From positions 1-22,726 of the forward strand of contig DAOVHI010000003.1 of assembly GCA_030671985.1 (NCBI GenBank): 22,726 bases of DNA, read 5' to 3'. Below, one piece after another: positions 1 to 7,668 of this stretch. The stretch is from a bacterium. GTDB taxonomy: Bacteria; JAHJDO01. The position numbers were made by a program, and so were the translations under genes. Numbering within the stretch: the first letter of the stretch is position 1; every line of letters starts with the position of its first letter. Under the pieces are notes generated by a model. That model saw nothing but the letters and a program-made list of their open reading frames with translations. It was not told where the DNA came from and ran no database searches.

Positions 1-156
1 GATGGAACATGCGAATTTAAATTTGAACATAAGATATGTGGCAGGGATATTTATGTAAACGGATCATTAGATGCCATAGTATGTTTGCATACTAATTTAA
101 CTCAAAGAAAAAGTGAAAATAAGATTCAAATACACCGGATTGGGCAGCAAATTTAG
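1..156 (+). CDS. Possible 3' end of an unidentified gene (partial)
   Basis: Frame 1 is open from the first base of the window to a TAG at 154-156 (51 codons), while the other two forward frames close early. The tail has a beta-strand-like pattern (VNGSLDAIVCLH, then KIQIHRIGQQI) that loosely recalls the end of a PilZ domain, but I do not recognise the family. A 51-codon open frame is not very improbable in AT-rich DNA, so this may be chance. It would be the gene upstream of the sigma factor operon. Confidence 0.3.
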   Translation, partial: DGTCEFKFEHKICGRDIYVNGSLDAIVCLHTNLTQRKSENKIQIHRIGQQI

Positions 157-231
157 ATAAGCTTCCGGTCTGCAGCAAAAATAATTCAAAGGATTCTGCT
201 TGGAGAATTGTCTAATATAGTGAGAGAGACA

Positions 232-834
232 ATGGAAGGGGAAGACATCGGAACAGTAAAGGAAAACAGAAATAGTCTTCTGGTAAAGAAAGTTAAAGCA
301 GGGGACATGGAAGCCTTTGAAGAACTAGTAACTATGCATAAAGAAAGAGCTTACAAAATTGCATATCAAATGACTAATAGCCACGCTGATGCCGACGACT
401 TATCGCAGGAAGCCTTTATAAAAGTATATCGCTCTATCAATAGTTTCGACGAGCGTTCAAGCTTCAATACATGGTTGTATCGTATAGTAGTGAACTTATC
501 CATTAACCATCTGAAAAAGGAGAAGAGGCAGAAACGCTTTTCCATAGACAGGCAAATAATCATAGGGATTCATCAGCAATCCGGATTGGCAGCTATGGCT
601 AAGGCTAGTCCACGAAAAGCATTAGGGACCAAAGAATTGCATGATGAGTTTACTAAAGTTGTTGATTCTTTGCCGCTTGCCGAGAAAACAGTGGTTGTTC
701 TCGCAATTCTTCAAGGGGTCTCTCATAAAGAGATAGCAGAAATTGAAGATTGTCCGGAGAAGACAATTTCGTGGCGGTTATTTAATGCGAGGAAAAAGCT
801 GAGAAAAAAATTACAAGTTTATTTAAGAAGTTAA
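232..834 (+). CDS. ECF-family RNA polymerase sigma-70 factor
   Basis: This encodes an extracytoplasmic-function sigma factor of about 200 residues, the usual ECF length. Numbered from the upstream TTG at 208, region 2 spans about residues 26-110 and includes the DADDLSQEAFIKVYRSI helix (core binding and -10 recognition) and FNTWLYRIVVNLSINHLKK. Region 4 spans about 150-203 and includes the helix-turn-helix stretch SHKEIAEIEDCPEKTISWRL (-35 recognition). There is no sigma region 1 or 3. I prefer the ATG at 232, which has a purine-rich GAGAGAG just upstream. The TTG at 208 keeps the same frame, but its GGAG lies only two bases away. The next gene is a zinc-finger anti-sigma factor whose Shine-Dalgarno overlaps this stop codon, so the pair is translationally coupled. 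By analogy with other ECF pairs it probably drives its own operon; no target promoter was identified. Confidence 0.92.
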   Translation: MEGEDIGTVKENRNSLLVKKVKAGDMEAFEELVTMHKERAYKIAYQMTNSHADADDLSQEAFIKVYRSINSFDERSSFNTWLYRIVVNLSINHLKKEKRQKRFSIDRQIIIGIHQQSGLAAMAKASPRKALGTKELHDEFTKVVDSLPLAEKTVVVLAILQGVSHKEIAEIEDCPEKTISWRLFNARKKLRKKLQVYLRS

Positions 835-848
835 GGAGGTGCTTAACA

Positions 849-1766
849 ATGGAGTGCAAAAAAGCAAGAAGAACCTTATCCGACTGCCTTGACGATGAGC
901 TTGGCGTGGACTTGAAAAGCGAATTAGAGAGCCATCTGAAGCAGTGTAAAAACTGTAGTGAATTTTTCAAGGACTTTCAGAAAATAAACGAGATAGTCAA
1001 ACTAAAGGCTAATGAGCATCCGTCTAAAGAATACTGGGATAGTTATTGGATGAGGCTGAAGAACAGATTGGAGAAGGTGGAAGCTGGCTCGCTGTCAGGA
1101 ACCAAACAGAAAGTAGTTTCACTTTGGTGGAGGAGAGCAACTTATGTGTCTTTGAGCGCTATGGCCGCCTGTTTAGTAATAATGATTATGCAACAGCAGA
1201 CAGCAGTGCCTGTTAAGCTGGTTTCTGATAGTACTATTGAATCAGAGAAATTGACCCAGATGGCGGTTGTATCTGAAAAGGATATCAGGACAGAGACGAA
1301 AGTGTTTAAAGAAATGAGAAACGTTTTTCCAGATAATCTGAAATGGATTCAAACCTCAAATGGCAGTATGAACATTGGATTAACATCCCAACCTGGAATC
1401 TCCTCTGATTGTTCGATGATTCGTATAGTTATCTTTAAAAGACAACTTGGCCAGTCTTGGCATAAGATATGGACAACAGAAATAGTCACAGTTTCGGAAA
1501 AAGTTGTTAAGGCGCCGTTAGATGGTGAAACCGGTGGCTCTATTACGTTATGGACCCATCGTTTACCGGACGGTCTACTCGCTATTGACTCAGATATGCA
1601 GTTGAAGTCACCTATTGAAGTCAGGACGTCTTTTAGCGGTATTTTTGAGCAGGGTAAGCCAAAACAGATATTACTGTTTACTTCAGGAGATGCAGAATAT
1701 TCTATTTTTGAGGTAGCCAATCAGTTGCAACTTGAGATTCTCCCACAATGGCATAAGGATGTTTAA
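849..1766 (+). CDS. Membrane-anchored zinc-finger anti-sigma factor with large periplasmic domain
   Basis: This is the likely cognate anti-sigma factor of the preceding ECF sigma. Residues 1-45 form a zf-HC2-like cytoplasmic domain with the HxxxCxxC signature (H29, C33, C36) and an N-terminal Cys3. A single membrane helix lies at about 97-115 (RRATYVSLSAMAACLVIMIM), preceded by basic residues, so the N-terminus is cytoplasmic. Residues 116-305 would be periplasmic, an unusually large sensor part of about 190 residues that I do not recognise. Translation starts at ATG 849 with a near-perfect Shine-Dalgarno AAGGAGGT at 833-840 that overlaps the sigma factor stop. The gene ends inside the start of the next one. 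Sequestration of the sigma factor at the membrane is inferred from the family. Confidence 0.85.
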   Translation: MECKKARRTLSDCLDDELGVDLKSELESHLKQCKNCSEFFKDFQKINEIVKLKANEHPSKEYWDSYWMRLKNRLEKVEAGSLSGTKQKVVSLWWRRATYVSLSAMAACLVIMIMQQQTAVPVKLVSDSTIESEKLTQMAVVSEKDIRTETKVFKEMRNVFPDNLKWIQTSNGSMNIGLTSQPGISSDCSMIRIVIFKRQLGQSWHKIWTTEIVTVSEKVVKAPLDGETGGSITLWTHRLPDGLLAIDSDMQLKSPIEVRTSFSGIFEQGKPKQILLFTSGDAEYSIFEVANQLQLEILPQWHKDV

Positions 1767-2820
1767 ATTTAAAACAAAAATAGGGGCTGTGTTACTGTGT
1801 TTTTTAGCCGGTCTGGTACAGGCTCAAGACATGGGATCTCCGGGTAAAATTGACATCGAAGCCAAGGAGAAGTGGCGAACGGTATTTGGAGGCAGGGAGG
1901 CTATTTATCATTTTCATATTAGAGCAGTTGAATCTATAAGTGGCCGTGTCGGATGGGTCTTACGTCATAAGAACAGAACCATTGACAGAGGAGAATCTTT
2001 GTTCAAAGCAGGTCCGGTTGACCAAAGTCTTATTAAAGTAGGTCTCAATATACCACAGGTCAAGGAAGGGGTAATAATGCCGCTGCGATTTGCGCTTACT
2101 CTCTATTCCAAAACAGATAAGCAGGTATTGGCTTCATGGGAAGAAACCCTATATGTTTTTCATGAGGATGCCTTTGCCATAAAAAAAGAATGGCTTAAAA
2201 ATCTCAAAATAGGTTTGTTTGATCCAGAAGGAAAAACACAGGCTGTATTTAAAGCAATGAAGATACCTTTTCTTGTCCAAAAAAACATTGACAGTCTATC
2301 TAAATTCAACGGATCATTGTTAATAATCGGCAGTGGATTAAATTTTGCTAAGTATCAAAGTTTATGGAAAGAGATATTAAGCTTATCAATTCAAAATACG
2401 CCTGTTTTAGTTCTTGCCCCTTCTGCCGGCAGTATTCTAATTCCCGGAGTTAAGGGGACTGAGTTGCCTGAATGTAGGAGCATGATGTTTCTAGGTAGGG
2501 AGGTTATTTGCCAACTCTACAATAAACTGGACGCGGATGCATGGGCTCCTGACGGTAAGGTTGTCGCTTCAAGCATGGTATTAAATACAGTCAAGTCAAG
2601 ATTGGTTGGAGAATTTGTTTCCGAGGATAAGGACTGGTCCTGGTTTGAGGCTGATTTTACAGGTAAAGGAGGAAGGATAGTAATATGCGGTTTTGCTATT
2701 GTGGAACAGATGGATGCAGGGCCAACACCACGGTTTCTTTTAGCCCGGTTGTTTGAATATTTGTCGGGAGATACAGAAAATAAAATAGAGATAAGAAAAC
2801 TAAAAGGAGACACAAGATGA
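1759..2820 (+). CDS. Secreted protein of unknown family, operon member
   Basis: This 353-residue protein has a clear signal peptide (MFKFKTKIGA, a hydrophobic core, then cleavage near LVQA|QD), so it is probably periplasmic. Residues 30-135 look like a beta-sandwich. Residues 148-330 alternate hydrophobic strands and helices (IGLFDPEG, GSLLIIGSGL, PVLVLAPSAGS, GRIVICGF) in a Rossmann- or glutamine-amidotransferase-like order, but no catalytic Cys-His-Glu triad is evident, so I make no functional claim. The ATG at 1759 is chosen because it starts the signal peptide and overlaps the anti-sigma stop by 8 bases. A TTG at 1732 in the same frame would add nine residues before it. The 3' end overlaps the next gene as ATGA (2817-2820). 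Confidence 0.8.
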   Translation: MFKFKTKIGAVLLCFLAGLVQAQDMGSPGKIDIEAKEKWRTVFGGREAIYHFHIRAVESISGRVGWVLRHKNRTIDRGESLFKAGPVDQSLIKVGLNIPQVKEGVIMPLRFALTLYSKTDKQVLASWEETLYVFHEDAFAIKKEWLKNLKIGLFDPEGKTQAVFKAMKIPFLVQKNIDSLSKFNGSLLIIGSGLNFAKYQSLWKEILSLSIQNTPVLVLAPSAGSILIPGVKGTELPECRSMMFLGREVICQLYNKLDADAWAPDGKVVASSMVLNTVKSRLVGEFVSEDKDWSWFEADFTGKGGRIVICGFAIVEQMDAGPTPRFLLARLFEYLSGDTENKIEIRKLKGDTR

Positions 2821-3776
2821 AAAAGAACAAGGTAAGGTTGGTGGTACTAGTTGGGCTGGCGCTGGTTATGGCTATTCCAATGATTACAGTCTGGGCGGAT
2901 GAAGAAAAATTCACTTCTTATCCAACCGCCATCTTTCCCCTGGCTGAACGAGGCAGTCAGGTTAAAGGTTATGGCGAGAAGGCAGCGGATATTCTTTTCG
3001 CCAAATTAGTGGTTCAGCCTGAAATTATCCTGGTAGAACGTACTGAAATAGAAAAGATCTTTGGTGAGACGGAATTGGGATTATCCGGCATGATTACGCC
3101 GGATCAGGCAGCCAAGGTCGGACAGATGACAGGTGCAAAAATATTGTTGACAGGTTCAATATTTGAAGTAGAGAAAAAGCTTTATGTTGTCGCCAAAATA
3201 ATCGGCACCGAGACCAGTCGTGTTTTAGGTAAATCTGTTACGGGCAGAGTTGAGGATTTAGCGGGACTTACTGAAAAATTAGCTGATAAGGTGGCCGAAA
3301 CTATAGTTAAAGAAGGCAGTAAATTAGTTGTGCCAGAAAAGAAATTGGAAGATCGTATAGCTGCTCTTAACAAACAGCTCGGTGAAGCTAAACGACCTGT
3401 AGTCTTGATTAAGGTTACAGAGGGACATATTGGTCGTGGTGTTATAGATCCAGCTGCTCAAACGGAGTTGATGATTTTTTGTAAAGAAACAGGGTTTGAG
3501 GTACTTGATCCTGAAAAAGTAACTACTGATAATGCTGATATAGTTATAAAAGGTGAAGGTTTCAGTGAATTTGCTATGCGTAAGGGTAATCTAGTTAGCG
3601 TTAAGGCTCGGCTGGAAATAAAAGCTATAGACCGCGCTACAGATAGAGTCATTGCTACAGACCGTCAGACTGAGGTTGTGGTAGACCTTACCGAGTATAT
3701 TGCAGGCAAAAGGGCGCTTCAGAATGCTGCGGCAAAAATTGCCGAACGCCTGTTACCTAAACTGGTTAAAGAATAA
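2817..3776 (+). CDS. Secreted CsgG/FlgO-like protein (first of tandem paralogues)
   Basis: This 319-residue protein has a type I signal peptide (MKKNKVRLVVLVGLALVM to about VWA|DE) and no lipobox cysteine. Residues about 30-165 follow the CsgG/FlgO/TolB-N-like pattern: a first strand TAIFPL, the mid-domain ILVERTEIEKIFGETELGLSG, then KVGQMTGAKILLTGSIF and a strand ending in a conserved glycine. A second domain (about 195-319) carries DIVIKGEGFSEF and VKARLEIKAIDRATDRV, both shared with the next gene, so the two are full-length paralogues. A strong Shine-Dalgarno (AAAAGGAG, 2802-2809) precedes the ATG, and there is a 4-base ATGA overlap upstream. CsgG itself is a lipidated outer-membrane export pore; this protein lacks the lipid anchor, so pore formation should not be assumed. 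An envelope scaffold or assembly role is inference. Confidence 0.8.
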   Translation: MKKNKVRLVVLVGLALVMAIPMITVWADEEKFTSYPTAIFPLAERGSQVKGYGEKAADILFAKLVVQPEIILVERTEIEKIFGETELGLSGMITPDQAAKVGQMTGAKILLTGSIFEVEKKLYVVAKIIGTETSRVLGKSVTGRVEDLAGLTEKLADKVAETIVKEGSKLVVPEKKLEDRIAALNKQLGEAKRPVVLIKVTEGHIGRGVIDPAAQTELMIFCKETGFEVLDPEKVTTDNADIVIKGEGFSEFAMRKGNLVSVKARLEIKAIDRATDRVIATDRQTEVVVDLTEYIAGKRALQNAAAKIAERLLPKLVKE

Positions 3777-3787
3777 ATATTCTTGAG

Positions 3788-4798
3788 ATGAAAAACCGGT
3801 TATATTGGTGTTTATTGGTTCTTTGTCTGGCATGCGTTGATATATCGGCGCATGCGGAAGTTTCTGTAGCTGTGCTGAAGTATGATAGCCGTGTGCCGGA
3901 CAAGCCACAATTCGGTCAAATGGTAGCAGATTTTCTTATGGCCAATCTTTCTGCTAAAGAGGGGTTGAATATTGTAGACAGGGTCGATATTGACGCAGCC
4001 ATCGGTGAATTAAAACTTAATTTGACAGGGATTGTGGCTGCTAAGGATAAAGTAAAAATAGGAAATTTTCTCGGCGCAGATATCATGCTCACCGGCAATA
4101 TATTTATTCTAGATAAGAATATTTACATCAGTACCAGAGCAATTAATACTGAAACCGGTTTAGTCAAGGCAATTGTCTCTATAGGTAAAGCAGACGAAGA
4201 TATTTCTTCTTTGGTAAACACATTAGCGGATGATTTAACCGGTTTTTTAAAGAAAGAAAGCTTTGATCCAAAGCAAGCGGAATATATAAAAAATACTGTA
4301 GATATTATAAAAGATGTACTTGTTCAAGCAGGGGTTACGCATTTACCTACTGTGGCCGTTATTATCAAGGAAAGACAGATTGATCGATACGCAGATTACT
4401 CAATTGCACAGGCAGAATTAGAACGTATCCTCATTGGTATAGGTGCGAAGGTAGTTAAGTCTGAGTCAAACGAAGTTAAAACCTGGGCACGTGATTACCG
4501 CTTGAATCGCTGTGGTCAAATCCCCAAAGATTTATCCGGAGTCGATATTGTATTAATAGGAGAAGCGGTAAGTGAATTCTGTAGTCGTATGAAAAGTCTC
4601 GCAATCTGTAATGCGCGTTTAGAGATAATGGCGATTAGATTAAAGGACAGTAAAGTGTTGGCCAGCGGCAAAACGATCAGGAAAGGGACAGAACTCACAG
4701 TCAACGTAGCCGGCAAAATTGCTATGGAAAAGGCAGCCGATTTTTTATCCAAAACTCTATTGTGTGATACTTTAAAAAACTGGCAAAATTTTAAATAG
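3788..4798 (+). CDS. Secreted CsgG/FlgO-like protein (second tandem paralogue)
   Basis: This 336-residue paralogue of the preceding gene has a signal peptide ending about ISAHA|EV. A cysteine inside the hydrophobic core (CLAC) does not fit a lipobox. The CsgG-like part (about residues 24-155) contains VSVAVLKYDS, NIVDRVDIDAAI and KIGNFLGADIMLTGNIFI. The C-terminal part (about 190-336) contains VDIVLIGEAVSEF and ICNARLEIMAIR, matching the previous protein motif for motif. Compared with that protein it has a roughly 15-residue insert around residues 235-250. The gap from the previous stop is 11 bases and the Shine-Dalgarno is weak, which fits translation by re-initiation within an operon. Tandem duplication followed by divergence is the simplest explanation. 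Confidence 0.78.
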   Translation: MKNRLYWCLLVLCLACVDISAHAEVSVAVLKYDSRVPDKPQFGQMVADFLMANLSAKEGLNIVDRVDIDAAIGELKLNLTGIVAAKDKVKIGNFLGADIMLTGNIFILDKNIYISTRAINTETGLVKAIVSIGKADEDISSLVNTLADDLTGFLKKESFDPKQAEYIKNTVDIIKDVLVQAGVTHLPTVAVIIKERQIDRYADYSIAQAELERILIGIGAKVVKSESNEVKTWARDYRLNRCGQIPKDLSGVDIVLIGEAVSEFCSRMKSLAICNARLEIMAIRLKDSKVLASGKTIRKGTELTVNVAGKIAMEKAADFLSKTLLCDTLKNWQNFK

Positions 4799-4806
4799 AT
4801 AACTAT

Positions 4807-7668
4807 ATGTTCAATATTAAGATAAGTAGAGCAATATTCAAATTACTGATTATTGCGCAGATTGTTATAGTATCTTCGCAAATACAGGCAGAGATAACTG
4901 TCGCTGTTTTGAATTTCGCTAACAGAGCAACAGGTGTAGAACAGCAGAAATATAACTGGCTTGAAAAAGGTTTAACAGATCTTATCATAAATGATTTAAG
5001 TTCATATGAAGGATTCCGTGTAGTTACGCGAGAGCATATGCAAATGCTCATGGAAGAAAGAGAGATATTAAATACGCTCTCTTTGCCCAATGATGTCAGG
5101 AGATCTATCGGCCGTTCTCTACAGGTAGACTACCTGGTTTTTGGCACATTTGGGGTTGATAAAAACGGATTGGTTCTGGAGGCGAAGGTCATTAATGTTG
5201 ATGACAGTAGGGTAATTGCCAGCTTAACGGAACAGAGCAGCCTAGATCAAGTACTCATAATGGAGAAAAATCTGGCCGGCGATTTAATTGTTTGTCTTAA
5301 GGGCAAAGGGGTAAGTCAAAATATTGTTCATCAATTACCTAGATGGACCGATTCTGTCCCGGCAACAGAGTATCTTTATAATGGGGTAGATTATTTTGAC
5401 AAGGGTTTATATACCAAAGCCTGGTACTATTTTAGAAAAGCGATACATAATGATCCAAATTTTGCGGATGCGCGTTACTGGCTGGCGCGCATGAGTTATT
5501 ATCGTCAGGAATACGGTCACGCTCGTGTAGAATATGAGCAATTTGTTAATAATTTCCCATCTCATCCGAGAATTGGAGATGCTATCATAGAATTTGTGCA
5601 CAGCTACGAACGCACGATAGATGATCCTGATACTTTATTGAAATTTTATCAAGAAGCAAGAAAACAGGATTGGGGAGGAAACAGAGTCTATCATCAGGCT
5701 GATTATATAAATTGGTCTCCGCTTTATGACTGGCTTATCAAACGGGAACAGCAGACATTAAAATTTAAGCATGAATATGGAGAAGCTTTTTCACTACTAC
5801 TTTCGGGTATAGAATATAATATCCCTGTTTACGAACGTGGTCTTGAGCATAGATTGAGGTCGTGGCAAAATGAATCCGTTCGACTTATGGCTTCGGCGGC
5901 TGTAGAAAGCGAAGACAGGTTTAACAGGAGATTAACCAGTACCTATTTGCCTTATAAGGACATAGCTTTGTCTGTCAATATGCCGCGTGCCGGTAAGGAT
6001 ATTGCCAAAAAAGAGGGTCTGTGCGGTGGTGTCTACAAGTGGGGTTGTAATTACCGCATTTTGGCTCCTGAGGGTTTTAGTATAAAGAAAATTAAAGCTA
6101 CGGTAATGCGCACAAATGACCCAAAGCATGACGCAGTTTGCCGGTTGCAGATCAGAAGATATCGTTATGTTGATATTGATAGTGTCTGGACTACAAATAA
6201 GACCAAACCTGAAGATCTTACACGTACAATTACTATGCCTCCCGGCTGTACATGGTTTTATCTAAGGCCGGAATACCTAAGTAGGGCTTACAGAATTGGC
6301 ATATCTCAAGTAAAAAACATTAAATCCAGTTTTGACGGTTGGAGAATAGAAGCCGAACTTGAACCACTTGGCCCAGTCGGTCGAATAGGTATAACGGTTG
6401 ACAATTGCAGCCGTTATGAAGTCTTAGTTGACGGTGTTTATGCCAGATGTTTTGACGGTATTATTACTAATCTTATTCCAGGTAAACATAAGATAGAGGT
6501 TAGACATACGCATAATTCGGCATATTTGCCGCAGGAAAAAGAGGTGGAGATAAAAGCGGATGAAATAATTTCGCTAGAACTTTCGTTGCCTTTTAAACAC
6601 GAAGTTAAAGAAGAAGGCTGGCAGAATCCGACAAGTGTAGCCAGGCAATATCCATGGTTTAAACATCGTCCGGCAAGGGTAGCCAGACTGGGAAGAAGCA
6701 GAGAAAGTGCGTTGAGGGGAATACGTCCCACCATATGTCGTACCCGTTCAGGGGTATTTGTAGTAATTTGGTCATTTTTGGATGACCTCTGGATGGCCAC
6801 TAGCAAAGATGGCAAGAAATGGAATGTTCCTGTTAATATATCTCCTCCGGTTAATTCAGCTCATGTTGAAATGGCACCCCGCCTTATTGAAGATGAACAA
6901 GGCAGATATTGTCTTATGTTTCTTTCTGACCGTGGATTACTCAGAGATTTTTCTACATATGTTTGCTGGACAAAAGATTTGGTTCATTGGTCACGACCGA
7001 TTTTGGTTACCTCTGCGTATAATATTGATCATGATTTTCTTCAAACCTTAGATGGTCGTTATGTAATAGCTGTTTCTGAAAAAGTTGAAGCTGAAAGAAA
7101 TGTAATTAATTTATTTGTGAGCAGAAACCTGTTGCAATGGGAGAAATTAAATCAGCAGATTCTGCCCGACTCTCTAAGGAAACCCGGAAGACTGTGTATT
7201 AGGCAGGACAAATATGGTGTGTTTTATTTAGTTTGTTCCGATGCCGATATTTATGGAAGAAAAAATATTGTTTATTCGTCTTCCAGTAATTTAATTAACT
7301 GGGCATCTCCTGTATTACCTGATAGGGGTAAAAACTTAAGTTCTGGTGGTCTTGCTGCACAAATAATAGATGATGATTTTCTGGTAGGTATTGGTCGTAA
7401 AGACCTAAATTATAGCAGCCATGAAGTCAGCAATTTTTTATGGAGGCCGATAGGTCTTAATAACGCTAAATGGCAGACTTTGTCCATGCCGGCACAGGTG
7501 GTAGACGCTTTTTTTGACTTTGTCTATAATCCTGATACAGATGAAATATTATTTATTTGGCGATCCGTAAACATGACGTTGAATGAAACATTACCTTCCG
7601 GACCGATTTTTAGTATGCTAGGTAAGCATGGAGCATTGCTTAATAAAAAAACAAAGGTTTCCCCATGA
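4807..7668 (+). CDS. Secreted CsgG-like / TPR / PEGA / beta-propeller fusion protein
   Basis: This is a 953-residue secreted protein with four recognisable parts. A signal peptide ends near QIQA|EI. Residues 29-165 are CsgG-like (ITVAVLNFANR, FRVVTREHMQMLMEEREI, SLQVDYLVFGTFGV). Residues 187-255 are two TPR-type repeats (AWYYFRKAIHNDPNFADARY, then ARVEYEQFVNNFPSHP). Residues 390-520 are a beta-rich stretch with several cysteines (406, 414, 445, 481) that could form disulfides. Residues 525-595 resemble a PEGA domain (YEVLVDGVYAR, LIPGKHKIEVRH). Residues 635-925 look like a sialidase- or glycosidase-type beta-propeller, with an S/T-x-D/N-x-x-x-W motif ending at W672, W728, W778 and W832. No catalytic residues could be assigned, so it may bind rather than cleave glycans or protein. 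It ends in a 4-base ATGA overlap with the next gene. Confidence 0.8.
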   Translation: MFNIKISRAIFKLLIIAQIVIVSSQIQAEITVAVLNFANRATGVEQQKYNWLEKGLTDLIINDLSSYEGFRVVTREHMQMLMEEREILNTLSLPNDVRRSIGRSLQVDYLVFGTFGVDKNGLVLEAKVINVDDSRVIASLTEQSSLDQVLIMEKNLAGDLIVCLKGKGVSQNIVHQLPRWTDSVPATEYLYNGVDYFDKGLYTKAWYYFRKAIHNDPNFADARYWLARMSYYRQEYGHARVEYEQFVNNFPSHPRIGDAIIEFVHSYERTIDDPDTLLKFYQEARKQDWGGNRVYHQADYINWSPLYDWLIKREQQTLKFKHEYGEAFSLLLSGIEYNIPVYERGLEHRLRSWQNESVRLMASAAVESEDRFNRRLTSTYLPYKDIALSVNMPRAGKDIAKKEGLCGGVYKWGCNYRILAPEGFSIKKIKATVMRTNDPKHDAVCRLQIRRYRYVDIDSVWTTNKTKPEDLTRTITMPPGCTWFYLRPEYLSRAYRIGISQVKNIKSSFDGWRIEAELEPLGPVGRIGITVDNCSRYEVLVDGVYARCFDGIITNLIPGKHKIEVRHTHNSAYLPQEKEVEIKADEIISLELSLPFKHEVKEEGWQNPTSVARQYPWFKHRPARVARLGRSRESALRGIRPTICRTRSGVFVVIWSFLDDLWMATSKDGKKWNVPVNISPPVNSAHVEMAPRLIEDEQGRYCLMFLSDRGLLRDFSTYVCWTKDLVHWSRPILVTSAYNIDHDFLQTLDGRYVIAVSEKVEAERNVINLFVSRNLLQWEKLNQQILPDSLRKPGRLCIRQDKYGVFYLVCSDADIYGRKNIVYSSSSNLINWASPVLPDRGKNLSSGGLAAQIIDDDFLVGIGRKDLNYSSHEVSNFLWRPIGLNNAKWQTLSMPAQVVDAFFDFVYNPDTDEILFIWRSVNMTLNETLPSGPIFSMLGKHGALLNKKTKVSP

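Noticed and set aside
4-8. GGAAC as an ECF-type -35 element controlling the sigma operon
   Set aside because: It lies more than 200 bases before the gene, no matching -10 was found, and five bases are expected by chance.
6438-6815. 125-codon open frame on the - strand inside the 953-residue fusion gene
   Set aside because: It has no domain signal and overlaps the well-supported PEGA and propeller coding frame.
4807-7668. A true GH33 sialidase
   Set aside because: The Asp-box-like motifs are one residue short of the classical form and no arginine triad or nucleophile tyrosine could be assigned.
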